Source of the DNA: Verpa conica
Taxonomy: Eukaryota; Ascomycota; Pezizomycetes; Pezizales; Morchellaceae
Length of the DNA: 64,000 nucleotides
Reading direction: 5' to 3'
NCBI GenBank assembly: GCA_033030425.1
Contig: JAUFSD010000004.1
Coordinates: forward strand, 992,001-1,056,000
Shown here: in pieces, positions 1-10,198 of the stretch
How positions within the stretch are numbered: the stretch's first letter is position 1
Layout: each line of letters starts with the position of its first letter
Position numbers and translations under genes: made by a program
The notes under the pieces: model-generated
Seen by the model: the letters and a program-made list of their open reading frames with translations, nothing else
What the model was told of the DNA's origin: nothing
Database searches by the model: none

Positions 1-1
1 T

Positions 2-895
2 GGAAGTCCTGATATCTCGACAGAGGTGGTTCAGTTTATGGAATTCATTATGACTCTAGTGGAAAGAATGCAGGATCCACAATCAGATCCAGAGGCATCT
101 CAGAGTGTGGTGGAGTTCCTGAATAGGATGCTGTCAAGATATGTCAATATCCTCGTGCAGTATCAACCTAGTGAAAGGATGCAGATGCTGTTTGGATTTG
201 TATTGAACGCTTTGGCTGTCAGAGAGCCGCTAGTCAAGAAAGCAGCCGCTACTTTTTGGGCAACATTCGTCTCTTTAGCAGATCAACCTCTTGATGTGCA
301 GGCTGCGATAGACGGCGTTGTAGCGATGTGTGGCACAGCTCTAGCGGAGAAGCTTGTTTGGGTAAGACACCTCTCACTCTATAATCCTACTTGCGATGCC
401 AATAGATCAGTGGATTACGTGGCCTTATCTCTATGGGGGGGAATAGATTATGCACCAGAGACAAATCACGTGGTCCACTGGTCTATCGGCATCGTAAATA
501 TTTAAAATAATAATAGTCTGATAAGTATTCAAATAATAGGGCGTTGGGGGTGGGGCAGCGAGAAGTGAGGTTGATAGTCTCGCAGAGCCTCTCAAGAGGT
601 TGGTAGCCAGGCAAGTGAAAGCTAAAAGCTGGCTTTCTACTGCGCTGGCAAGAGATGGTTTCCCAAGCCCGAACCTGACAGACAAAAACAAAACTCGGTT
701 TCTTAATAGTGTTATTAGGTAAGTCTAGAATCCGACAAAAACATTGATCGGAATCTAACATAATGATGGGAAAATAGTTTGAGGGGAAAAAGAGGTACGA
801 ATCAAATCGTCAAGGAGTTTTGGTTAAGTGCGAGGGGTAGCGAATTTGATTGTAAGATTCCCTTTTCTTCATATCAGGGATCATTCCTATCATGA
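2..895 (+). CDS. Importin-13-like karyopherin, C-terminal part (5' end outside window)
   Basis: This is the C-terminal end of an importin-beta family nuclear transport receptor, closest in style to importin-13/Kap122. The gene starts before the window. Exons read 2-361, 540-718 and 778-895 with GT-AG junctions that keep frame (phases 0 and 2). The first exon encodes HEAT-repeat helices including KKAAATFWATFVSLADQ. The second has the family signature GGGAARSEVDSLAEPLKRL followed by KSWLSTAL and FPSPN. The last has the terminal block VKEFWLSARGSEF. The first visible intron is 178 bp, about three times the local norm, because it holds a hairpin MITE. The stop at 893-895 is the first in frame; a further intron near 850 is possible. 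Identification rests on the RSE..LAEPL and FW...RG blocks; the exact paralogue (Kap122 or Mtr10/transportin-3) is less certain. Confidence 0.82.
391..498. repeat. Hairpin MITE inside the importin intron
   Basis: An inverted repeat of about 29 bp per arm lies wholly within the intron 362-539. The left arm begins GCGATGCCAATAGATC at 393 and the right arm (reverse complement) reads ACGATGCCGATAGACC. The arms differ at five positions, all C/T or G/A transitions. The arm layout (GATGCC...ACGTG, about 27 bp) matches the hairpin at 30988-31100, so both are probably members of one small MITE family. No target-site duplication could be defined. Confidence 0.7.
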
Positions 896-2041
896 TCTCT
901 ACTTTATTAACACCCACTTAACGTATTTTAGACGCATCGTGATATGATTCTAGCTATACCAACCCCTATGGGGTCCAGGTCTGACACCGGAGGATTAGGG
1001 TAAATTTCGCGGGTCTCTCTTCTTTCCCTTTTTTTAAATGGAGGATATCTTATCTTGTTATATTCTCCAATCTTATTGTATTCTTGCTTCTCTGGCCGAG
1101 TTATTTCTCACCTTTTTACGCTTTCTCTAGGCGATTTTCATGTACAGTACATTGAAAGATACAAGTTTAAAGAGTTTAAATTACAAACGGTACTAGGGTC
1201 GCCCAAAATTATAAGCTGTAAAAGATAGTTTTTTTTCTCTAATAGTAATCTACGGTGTAATGATCAACCCTAAGATCCATAGGTAGTACAAAAATACTGG
1301 TAGGTACTCCTTTCACACCTAAAATTAACCGTCTATATCACGTAATCACGCGTACGTGGAGTTAATTTCTTTCTAAGGTCTGGCAATATATACTACAGTG
1401 AAGCCTCGATAGTAGAATACTCGACGGTACTGTTGGCTCTACGATTCCCCCAATGCATTTTTGGCACCGAGCCTTCCTCATCAAAGAAATAACCTTGATA
1501 TAAGTACATAAAATTCCACCCTGACAGTATGCTACTATAAAGGTTCTACTGTATCACTAAACAATCCACTTTTTGAGCTTATCAACTTGTAAGTGGTTTT
1601 AACTCATAAATTCTCACTCGTCAATCTTCTAAATTAGTAATACTAGGATAGACGAGATATATAGGTAATGTTGAGGTCAATATATATATAGTTCCCCTGA
1701 GGCTTCCATAAATAGTGTAAACTATCGTCTATTTCTACTTGCCCTTGCTTCCATCCTATTAAGCACCCACCTCACGCCTCCTAGTATAGGAATTAGGAAA
1801 CAAATTATACTTGTAAGGAAAGCACCTAGATGAAGGTATTCCTTTGTATTCTTTGGTCTTGGAACGGGCTATAGATCTCGTTAACCTACTACCCATAATA
1901 TATAAAATTGATACCAAAATTAATTGGGGACTTTTAACGAGTTGATGACCTGATGTAGTCATCATATTCATAGAATACTATATCAAAAGCAAACAAGCTA
2001 AACTTGCTAGGGCTGTAAAGCACTTTATCCAAAATTATTTA
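896..2041. other. AT-rich intergenic region
   Basis: No coding exon could be supported between the importin gene and the exonuclease gene, which converge here. The stretch is AT-rich with short TA runs (near 1681-1690) and holds one small inverted-repeat element at 1394-1553. Short ORFs present have no recognisable motif. Confidence 0.6.
1394..1553. repeat. pogo/Fot1-like MITE, copy 1
   Basis: A 160-bp element bounded by TACAGTGAAGCCTCGATAG on the left and ...AGGTTCTACTGTA on the right, an imperfect terminal inverted repeat ending in TA. The ends resemble those at 40135-40545 and 34405-34552 and the TACAGTxxAGxC ends of Tc1/mariner-pogo type elements. It has no coding capacity, so it would depend on a transposase elsewhere. 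Confidence 0.55.
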
Positions 2042-3827
2042 TCACCGCCATACCCAGGTGTTCTGATTAGAGCGAGTCATATCTGCCCCCCCCTCCCTTT
2101 CCGTCTTCTCCTTACCCCGAATCCCCCCAATCCCAGAGCTACCCGATGGATCGGGATTGGCCCCGAGCGCACGTTCTAGTTCTTTGTTTTCCAACTTTAT
2201 ACGCCGTCGTTCCTCTCGCTCTAGATTGTTGGCTTCCCACTCTTTACGCCTCAACTCCTCTTCTGACCTAGAAACTGCTGCCCGCTTTTCAATGATTGCT
2301 TCGTTTTCACTACACCAAATTACTACCTCCCTGGCTGCGAGTGCATCTTCTACGCAATCATGCCCTGATTTCGCCTCCTGAACCGTTTGCCCCAAAAGCT
2401 CGAGTGTCAGATTCTTTAGACTGTTCCCCGAAGCATTGATCTTGGGCACACATAAATAAGAGTCGACGATCAACGGATGGGCGAGGCGTAGCTGCAGCAA
2501 ATCGTGATTCAGCGAGTGTCCGATGAGGATTGTTTCGCTATCAATCCACCTCCAAAGCTCTTCCCTAGCCCCCTCAATTCCGTCAAGGTACTCCCCACTG
2601 ATAACAGCATGTGCCATCATTTCGCTAGTAACCCCACTGTATTTGGTGTTGAAATGACGTATTTCAACTTTTGGGCGGACGAGCATGTCGATTAGTGTTT
2701 CACCAGTGAAATAGTCGACTGCGCTGAGTTGGATGAGTTCGCTCGAATTTGTGAAAGAGGTACCCATTTCACAATCTAATGCCACTGCCTTTCGCTTCAC
2801 TTCACCAGGGTAAGGCAGAGGTGTTTTTTTGAATACTAAACTTGCAGCGAGTTTTTCAAAATCTTCGTAGCTGTGCTCATCGTTGGTTACGCATCTGTTG
2901 GCTCCATCGACTCTACCGCAGCAAGGAAAATGTATTTCCCAGGCCTTCTTAGTTTTGCTATACTACTTTCAGTTAATATTGGATTCTTTTTTCTTTCACA
3001 GCTGATTATAGGACTTGCCTTTTTCACTGGTTTTTTAGGATGATAACTGCAGGTGATGGTTGATCTACCCTTCAATCTGAAAACCTTTTCTGGGAGACAA
3101 CGGGTCAGCCTGCTATTGTGAGGGCAAATTTACATTAATAAAGACCAGAGTAGGACTAACCATGACAATTGAGACATTTTCTCTGATCATTGATGCTTTC
3201 CAGCGTGTGTGGCTCTAACCTATAACCAGATTTTTCCAGCACCTCTTTACTGTGTGTCATTGATCGCAATTTCTCGATGGTCTCGGGGGTCTCTTGTAGG
3301 ACCGACCAATTGTTTTTAGTGTGACGAACGAGGTCTAACCTAATTTTTTCGCTCACAAACTTGTGGTGTGTATCCAAAGATTCCTGAGCATTGAAACTGC
3401 GGCCACATGGTGGGTTACAAGTATGACATGGAAATGTGTAATTGGTATGGAGATTGTCTTTATGACGCATTAGACTAATCGCGTCCGGAAGGGCTTCTCT
3501 ACAGATGTTGCAAGAGAATGTGTGAAAGAACTTTATGTGTTGTTCTAGATCGTCCCGAATCGTGAAGTCCATATCACAGTGATCGCAAGTGAATTTTGGC
3601 TGAGTCCGGGGGATAGGCTGAAGATAGCCATCTTTCTGGGTTGTAGAGTTTTTGACGCAGTCAGAAGTACCGCGGTGATCTCTGAGAGCCTTTTCGTTCG
3701 AAAATTTCTCCTTACATATAGTACAATATAACGTAGTTTTGAGTATGTGAAGGGAACTTTTCCTACGATGTTGGTTAAGGGCGACTTCATCGACGAAATC
3801 TCGTGCACATGGAGCGCAGCGAGGCAT
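2042..3827 (-). CDS. C2H2 zinc-finger RNA exonuclease (REX/DEDDh type)
   Basis: Predicted 3'-5' RNA exonuclease of the REXO1/Rex family, used in trimming or decay of structured RNAs. Proposed exons on the minus strand: 3827-3161, 3089-3019 and 2947-2042, giving about 547 residues. The N-terminal 220 residues hold several C2H2 fingers (CAPC...H, CTICKEKF...H, CDHCDMDF...H). A second Cys/His module follows (CLNCHEKVF, TCSYHPKK, FPCCGRVDGANRCVTNDEH), as in fungal Rex proteins. The nuclease has LDCEMG (about residue 303, Exo I D and E), GHSLNHDLLQL (Exo II D) and SGHDCVEDA (Exo III H and D), so all DEDDh residues are present. A charged coil (EEELRRKEWEANN) closes the protein. The second intron needs a GC donor (GCAAGT) and an AAG acceptor to keep frame; both kinds recur in other genes here, but this junction is the weakest part of the model. 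Confidence 0.8.
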
Positions 3828-6649
3828 GGTAGATATCTAGGACGCGGTATTTGTGGTTCTAAAGACGCTGGAGGGCTGAGAATTGTTCTCTTGAAAAGCG
3901 GGGAGGGGTGGGAGGGGTGGGGGGGCTGAAGTGTTATTGAAGATTAGGAGGTAAACCGCAAATGGCCACGCAGACATGGGTGTACAAGGCGGGAGCGGGA
4001 GATTATCGGGTGGGGCGCCTTGGGTATAGTAATCTACGGAATGCCACATAAATGGATCTTATGGTCATTTCCCACAGTATTTTTTGCCTTGAAGTCCTAT
4101 TAACAGTCCTCGCTGCTGTATTATCCACCCTCCTCCTACTGGGTTTTTGAGTCTTTCCGCTATGTTATGCCTTCTAAGTCCTCTTAGGTGATCCTGTTTA
4201 GACTTCCAGTATATGTGGGAACTCCTGGGTGACTGCTAGAGGAAGTGACTACTTACACGGTAAACGGCCAACAAACGCGAAACTCGAGCGAGCCAAATTC
4301 GCGTCCCCAAGAAAATAAGCCAAGGAATTAGAACTTGCTCAGATATAGCTGTCGATAGAATCACTCTATCCTTTGTCGAGGTGTTGGCACCTCTTGGGGC
4401 GCTATATCTGCAGCTGGCCGTTCAACAGCTTTCCGTGGAACGTTTATCGTCAACTCCAGCCTGATGCAGCAAAGGAGGTTCCACTCGAAGAATGGAACAA
4501 CGCACATTAAAGTCTCACCTCGGTTCTGAAACGACACCTGGAACTACAGACCCTCATTCCCCCCCCCCCCACCTCTGAGATAATTCATATATATCCACTT
4601 CGACGTTGTAGGTAGTTACCGCCCGCCCTAGGACATTTCCAACACGAATGGCACATTGAACCTCGTAGTTGTACCATTTCAATCTGGAAGGTCAGTGGCT
4701 GATATGATTGAACATTGAGGCAAGAATAATTTCTTATATTTAGCCGAGCAGCTCATAGGAGCCCTCTAATAATTCCCTGGGGTGGTGGAGTCTGCGCCTT
4801 GTAAAGAGGGTAGTGTGACTCAGTGTTTAGTATGAACCGTATCTAGGTTTTCTTCTGGTCCTCTTGTATTAGCAATTGTTCTAACATCCAGCAATTTCTA
4901 GATCTAGGCATCGAAATTACTTGCATTTGGTCACTAGCGCTTGAGAAATCAGCACTGGCATCCTTAGGATGCTGTAATTCACTTTTATCCATGGCTAGTC
5001 TGACAAAAGGTACCAGGCGCTTTAAGCCAGCCCACCACCCCGTACAAATAGTTAGATTTTATCACTAGATGGCCATCTGAGTGTCACTCTCAGGAAACGA
5101 TTCGTCAGCGTACAGAAATTCCTGCCACTGTGATTTAAACCTTTGAGTATCCAAAACATTCTGTATGCACTCACAAGAACAGTAAGTTTACACACGTACT
5201 TATTAAAAGGTTACTGCCAATGAACTAACCGTCTAGCAGGGGGGTTTACTGAGGGGTCCCCAAATAGGATATCGTAGAGGGCGTTCTATGCGTATAGCTT
5301 GAGAGTCGCCGTTTTCGTCGGTTCTGCCGGGTCTCGGAGCGACGAGTTTAGTATGATAAAGGACAGGATGTTGATTGGAAGTCTGCGCCTAGCGCGGCAT
5401 TGGAACCTGGTTGTTGACGGCAAAATACCCCAGAAAAAAAGGACTCACCGCATCTACGTAATGTCAGACTTCACCACTTAGGGATACGGTTGGGATTACG
5501 GTAGCGGCCCGCAATAAACGTGGTACAGATTGCTTTTCTTCACGCGACGGTCTCCTACTCACCAGGTTGCTGGAACTACGATCTTGGCAGACTCTAAGGG
5601 ATTGGTGTACAACCCCGCTTTTGACCTCCGGACACGATCCTAGAAGAACGGAGACATAATATCATTCATTACAATTCGTACTAGAACGATTAGTACGGGT
5701 AGGCTCCGCTTTTCTCAAAAAAAAAAGTCGGATGGAGTTCTTATTAGTACTTGCTACATGTGTTAGTAAACTCCGGGGCCTCAAAAACATCGACTTTCTA
5801 AATAGTAAATTGCAGATGCCTAGTTGTGTGTTATACCACTGGTACTTTAAAAGGGTGGAGTGTATTTAGTGGTATCCTATTTACAGGTCCTCCAACTACC
5901 ACATCCTGTGATCTTTTTGCTTCTTTTTGCAGTACCAGAGTAATGAAAATTCGTATATGTCTCAGAAGACTAAATAGCTTTCATACCTTGTACTCCATCT
6001 AATCGGCTTAGGCGGCTTACTGGCAGGGTTTTGCTCCCACCCTGGTAGCAACTGACCCCCTAGTCGGGATTCCCGGCGTTATGGTTTAACTATGCTGTGT
6101 ATATATCAGGCTCAGTGCCCCCAGCCTCTTAAGCATCTTTTTCGTACGAAAGAGCAACGATTCAAGAGAGAATTTTAGAAATGTTACAACTCAAGATACT
6201 GGTCACAGAAGCTGTTATGGGTGTGAGATCTCATCTTGCGATCTTCAAACGATTGGAAGCCGTCGACCGTCACCTATGATTCTTTCTGTAACTGAGCTGG
6301 GCTAGATGGCTGTGATGGCTGGGTTGTGGGGATATTCTGGGGTAAGCATTTTCTCATCATATACTGCATCTCTAGCCGTTTCGGTTACCTTTGTTTTATC
6401 TCTCCTAACAAGTATCACCGTTTATCGTACATTTTCCATCTATTGTAGTATTTTCCTGACACGTTTGTAGTGCATCCCCCAAAAATCTACGCGTTTATGA
6501 TCAAGTCTGGCTTAAAGTGGTATCTTATTCAAGGGGAGCTACACGAGCGCTATGGCGACTATGGGCGGTCATGTCAGTGGGAGAATACAAGTGTTTATTA
6601 TTAGAGGAAGAGAAGTTACTACTAACGGGCTGATGTTATTTTTATACAG
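3828..6649. other. Intergenic region with no supported gene
   Basis: About 2.8 kb without a convincing exon, repeat pair or RNA gene. A poly-C run lies near 4559-4571 and a poly-A run near 5718-5727. The longest ORF (5299-5481) shows no domain, no splice continuation and no low-complexity signature. Confidence 0.55.
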
Positions 6650-7491
6650 GCCCACGCGAGCTTATTATCTTCGAACCTACAGCTATTCCCATTGCCAATG
6701 GTGCCAGCTGAAAGTTTACTAAGGGCCCTTGGTATGAAACTGTGGGGAAATACCTCCATGGGTTTCGTGACAAACGAATACACAACCAGCGATGCAAGAT
6801 CTGGGACAAAGCTTCAAGCGTCAAGTGTACACCAACTTAAGTCAATCTCTACTCTACTATTGCTGACAATTGTTTTGTGTAAAAAACTTTGAATGAATTT
6901 AGACCTGAAATCGAAGCTTTTACCCATACTATAGTCACAGAACTTGAGCGGCGTCTTTGTCAGGAAGTAGTCGTGACAGATTTTTTTGAGTTTTATAGTT
7001 ATGATGTCATGACCTTTATGTCCTTTGGTATATCTATGAACATGATGGAGACGGGCGTACCCAATATGATCCTTGAAACTCTCAGGAACTCTGTTACGAC
7101 TGTTAGTATTTTTTCGCATATCCCTTGGGTGGTGGGCCTCTTTGTGATATTCACGAGTCTCCTAAAACCTTTGCAGGACATGACACGATGGTTGGAGGAG
7201 CTAGTAGCAATACGGAAAAGGTATGTAACCCCGGGTCAGCAAGTTTATACTTAGCTATTCTATTAAGCCTTGGATCGTAAAGATGAAAATCCCTAGGTCT
7301 AACCTTTCAGACACATCCTCGAAATTAATGATGGGACTCCTCAAGCTCCTGAATGGCTTATGGCGGATACGCGTGTGGTCGTCGGGGCTGGTGGTGGTAC
7401 GGCATCTACAGCTTTATCGATGATATTCCTGTACCTCGCTAGATATCCGGAACAACTCAAGAAGCTCCAAAGTGTTATCGATGAGAAATAA
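6650..7491 (+). pseudogene. Cytochrome P450 remnant
   Basis: A decayed piece of a fungal cytochrome P450 monooxygenase. After an acceptor at 6649 the frame reads GPRELIIFEPTAIPIANGAS, a stop, then KFTKGPWYE, GFRDKRIHNQRCKIWDKAS, a second stop, then from about 6890 NEFRPEIEAFTHTIVTELERR. This corresponds to the B-C helix region. An intron 7221-7310 joins in frame to HILEINDGTPQAPEWLMADT and the I-helix VVVGAGGGTASTALSMIF, then YPEQLKKLQSVIDEK and a stop at 7489. The ExxR motif, the heme-binding FxxGxRxCxG loop and the N-terminal anchor are absent. The premature stops and truncation close to a dispersed repeat beginning near 7538 make it non-functional. Confidence 0.8.
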
Positions 7492-7537
7492 GAAATACGA
7501 TTCTTATGCCCTAATTACATCCCATATACGCCTACGG

Positions 7538-7821
7538 CGGACGGTTTGGCGCACAACCGCAGAAATCATGATCTATGGCAACCACCTTAGGGTTATAGAT
7601 TATGGCAAATATTTTTAGTTTGCAACCACTCCCTGTATACTAGCTGATTATGGATGAGAGAAGGGACTAGATACTGAGCCCTATATATAAGACTTACTCC
7701 TTACTTATATATCATATAGTTCTTTGTATATATAGAAGAAAAATATATTAGAATTTTCCCTCATTTTGATGTGTGCAAAGCAGTTGTCCTCATTTACCTA
7801 AAAGAGTAAATATGGACTTTT
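7538..7821 (+). repeat. Dispersed repeat R1, copy A (degenerate)
   Basis: This stretch is clearly related to 51190-51494 in the same orientation. Both start CGGACGGTTTGGCGC, share GCAACCG.AGAAATCATGA and AGATACTGAGCC, and end ACCTAAAAGAGTAAATA.GG. No coding capacity is visible. It may be a solo LTR or part of a larger element, but no short terminal inverted repeats or target-site duplications could be fixed. It follows the P450 remnant closely and may mark its truncation. Confidence 0.65.
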
Positions 7822-8849
7822 GATTAGTGAATTCTAAACTTCCACCAATAACATATATACTAACTATAACCTACAGTCAGTATGCAGAAATGTTCGTGAT
7901 GAAACAGGTTTCGGATGGCGCAAAGCAATCCATAAAGTTATGTTTATCTAAGTCTAAAAGTTTCACAGAACGATTGGAGAAACAAGGGTACATCAGCAAA
8001 CCTGCAATCGTGTCCTGACGCAATTGGTGTAGCAACTGTTGCATCACAGGAAGTCACCCGTATCACAAGCATCATCAGGAAACCTGCAAGATTGCGTTAG
8101 GAGCAACTGTTGCACGGGACGCTAGGGATGCCACATTTGGCAATTGGCCGAATATGACGCTACTGTGAGGTGTCAGGGGCTCCTGACGCTCTGCTGAAGG
8201 CGTCAGAGGCTCCTGACGCCACTATGAGAGCGTCAGAGGCTTCTAATGCTTCTGACGCTCTCTAATAGATTTTCTGACACTCTCTAATAGGCTTCCTGAC
8301 GTTCTTTGGTGCTGCTTAGTACTGTCACGCTCTTGTCACGGTCACATCACAGAAGTACTAGTATGGTTCTCAATTATTTTATTATATGCTATCTAATATG
8401 TACAAAATATCTCTAATTTGCTTGTCCTCAGCACCTGTTTGTCACCCTACATCAGCAAAAAGCGAGATTCCTCCCTGCTCTCCTGGAGAGCGGGGCAAGC
8501 TTTTCACAAACCTACCCTCCCGCAGGTGCTTTACGCTGCACATCATCTCTGGGAGATATGCTGCCGGATCCTGAAAGTCCGGGAGAGTCTTTTTTCGGTC
8601 GGGAGAACCCCTATATGCTTAATATTTTTTTTGTTCTACTGCTTACTTTCTAGGCTGCTATTATGATCTCGAAGCTTATATTGACTGAATATTAACTAAT
8701 TTTGCTCTATATACTATCACTACATCAAAATCTTGCTCTTCCGATTATCCTAATACCGCTTATACCACCCCCCCACCTAAATACCTCTACTCGTTGACAC
8801 CTTGCTCCAACTACTCCTTGGCAGCTTCTGACTCCTGAGAGGTCGTCTT
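7822..8849. other. Repeat-rich intergenic debris
   Basis: No gene seen. 7995-8070 matches 20718-20795 in inverted orientation (AACCTGCAATCGT...CATCACAGGAAGTCAC). 8160-8300 has irregular iterations of GCGTCAGAGGCTCCTGACG-like words that form local hairpins; similar words recur near 51850-52030. 8449-8500 resembles, in reverse, the poly-T-ended repeat at 18721-18817 and 21239-21333. The material reads as overlapping old insertions. Confidence 0.5.
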
Positions 8850-9319
8850 TGTAACGGGGGCACTCCCAGGAGAGTACTGCCGTACCAAAAAAAACCAACA
8901 ACCTTCCTTTCTGACGAGAAGCTTCAGCAGCGAGGCTTAGAACCGCTCGTCAACACGGAAGGTCGACAGTCCCTAGGCTATACAGGTATAAGGATTTTTA
9001 AGGGTTACAAACTAAAGACTTTAAAAGGCTCTGCTTCCCAGGGGAAGACAAACGTCTTTAGCGAAGAGTATGAGGGTCTCTGAACAACGGTTGTTCGTTG
9101 ACTAGCAAGAATGGTTGTCCGGGGGGAAGGACGGGTTTAAGCTATGAATTTGATTGCGAGCAGGCTGCCAAGAAGCGGGGAACAATTCCTCCGTGCTTGG
9201 AAATCAACTGAGTCTAGAGCGCCCCTAAGAACTAGCGGGGTCGATAGACTAGCGACTAAAAAGCGTTGGTTACTAAAAGCTCTGTAACTTTTGCTAAAAT
9301 GGTCCGATTTCAAATCTGA

Positions 9320-9532
9320 TTGCACCTATGGATTCGCAGCACTGTCCCCCATATACCCTCCGAGTTTGGTTTGGTTGGACGAATTTTCCTGACGGTTTTG
9401 GGGTTATTTTTGGGGTCCAAAACTTGTCTTTTTGTTAGGGAATCTGCAACTCAGGGGGGCCCCTTCTGCAAACGGCGGGTGGCACAGTGGGGCGCCTCGC
9501 GGGTGTTAGAAAACACAGAGTCCCCTAGGTAG
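9320..9532 (+). CDS. Small ORF shared by all LTR-like copies (copy 1, shortened)
   Basis: An ORF of 70 codons, corresponding to the C-terminal part of an 88-codon ORF present in the other three units (12434-12700, 14252-14518 minus, 19342-19608). The peptide contains STVPHIPSEFGLVGRIF and ends VLENTESPR. A hydrophobic stretch (IFLTVLGLFLG) is followed by basic residues. I do not recognise it. Because the DNA copies are near-identical, conservation of the frame is not strong evidence for translation. Confidence 0.25.
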   Translation: MHLWIRSTVPHIPSEFGLVGRIFLTVLGLFLGSKTCLFVRESATQGGPFCKRRVAQWGASRVLENTESPR

Positions 9533-9601
9533 GGTAACCCACTGGTGATTCCTGCCGTTGCTTAGATTCCTTTCCCACGTTCCTAGTCCAACCTGGGGAC
9601 G

Positions 9602-9703
9602 TGGCGGAGAGGTAATCTTGATCCATAAGGACCTTAGGGCGAAGCACAAGGCGTAGCCCCGTATGGTTCGATTCGTGACGCTGCCAGGTTAATTATTAAT
9701 TTT
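9602..9703 (+). ncRNA. tRNA-like Pol III module in copy 1
   Basis: Contains TGGCGGAGAGG (9602-9612), one mismatch from the Pol III A box TGGCNNAGTGG, and GGTTCGATTCG (9665-9675), one mismatch from the B box GGTTCGANTCC. A TTTT run follows at 9700-9703. Spacing fits a tRNA gene with a long variable arm. I could not fold a sound cloverleaf, so it is called tRNA-like. The same module occurs in all four units. Confidence 0.5.
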
Positions 9704-10106
9704 GCTGGCGGCCCTAACTACTAAGCACAGCTTTGCTCTCGTTTCATGGCTCTCGGCCTCCCATAAGGTTGGCCTTCAGCAAAGCTGTTGTTATTCCTCC
9801 TAGAGGAACAGGAGCTTAACTCTGTTCATGGAGGCAACTGCTTCAGTCTCATTGCACTAGTATCTCCCGTAGCTATAAGCTACAGACGCATTACTCTGGT
9901 CTCTGTCGCATACCGACGACGGTGAGCTTCACTCCGTCCTAGGAGCTCGCCAGCTCGCTTAGGGATCGGGCTATCATAGTAATGACTTTCCTTAGTATCT
10001 ATTGACCGGAATAGGATAGCTAGTCCTATCCCTCAAGGGAGATCCTTAGGTGTCTCTATATGGAGAGGTACTTGAGACTAGTCATGACGAAGGTTAGATT
10101 GTCACA

Positions 10107-10198
10107 AAAAGAAAAGCATAATAATACATCAGCTTGTAAAAGAAATAACCTTAAAAGAAATACCCGCCACTAGTTTCCATTAGCTTCTAGGAGGTCGT
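10107..10198. other. Short spacer between LTR copy 1 and the RG-rich ORF
   Basis: About 90 bp starting with an A/G-rich run (AAAAGAAAAG) directly after the LTR end; the rest is probably the 3' untranslated region of the minus-strand ORF. The purine run is on the wrong side of a forward LTR to act as an ordinary polypurine tract for it. Confidence 0.4.

Larger units (their letters stand above)
8850..10106 (+). mobile_element. LTR-like repeat unit, copy 1
   Basis: A 1257-bp unit starting TGTAACGGGGGCACTCCC and ending AGATTGTCACA, near-identical along its whole length to copies at 11984, 13679 (inverted) and 18925. TG...CA termini, a short imperfect terminal inverted repeat (TGTAAC/TGTGAC) and the 5-bp duplications seen at copies 2 and 3 are the marks of an LTR. 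This copy has no matching duplication (GTCTT left, AAAAG right), so it may be one LTR of a larger or rearranged element. No primer-binding site, polypurine tract, gag or pol was found beside it. Confidence 0.75.

Noticed and set aside
5299..5481. 60-codon ORF in the empty left region
   Set aside because: No domain, no splice continuation, no conserved composition.
9602..9703. Functional tRNA gene
   Set aside because: A and B boxes are good but acceptor, D and T stems do not pair well; called tRNA-like only.
8850..10106. Self-cleaving ribozyme or group I intron in the LTR-like unit
   Set aside because: Hammerhead core (CTGATGA...GAAA) and group I P/Q/R/S signatures were not found despite the dense palindromes.
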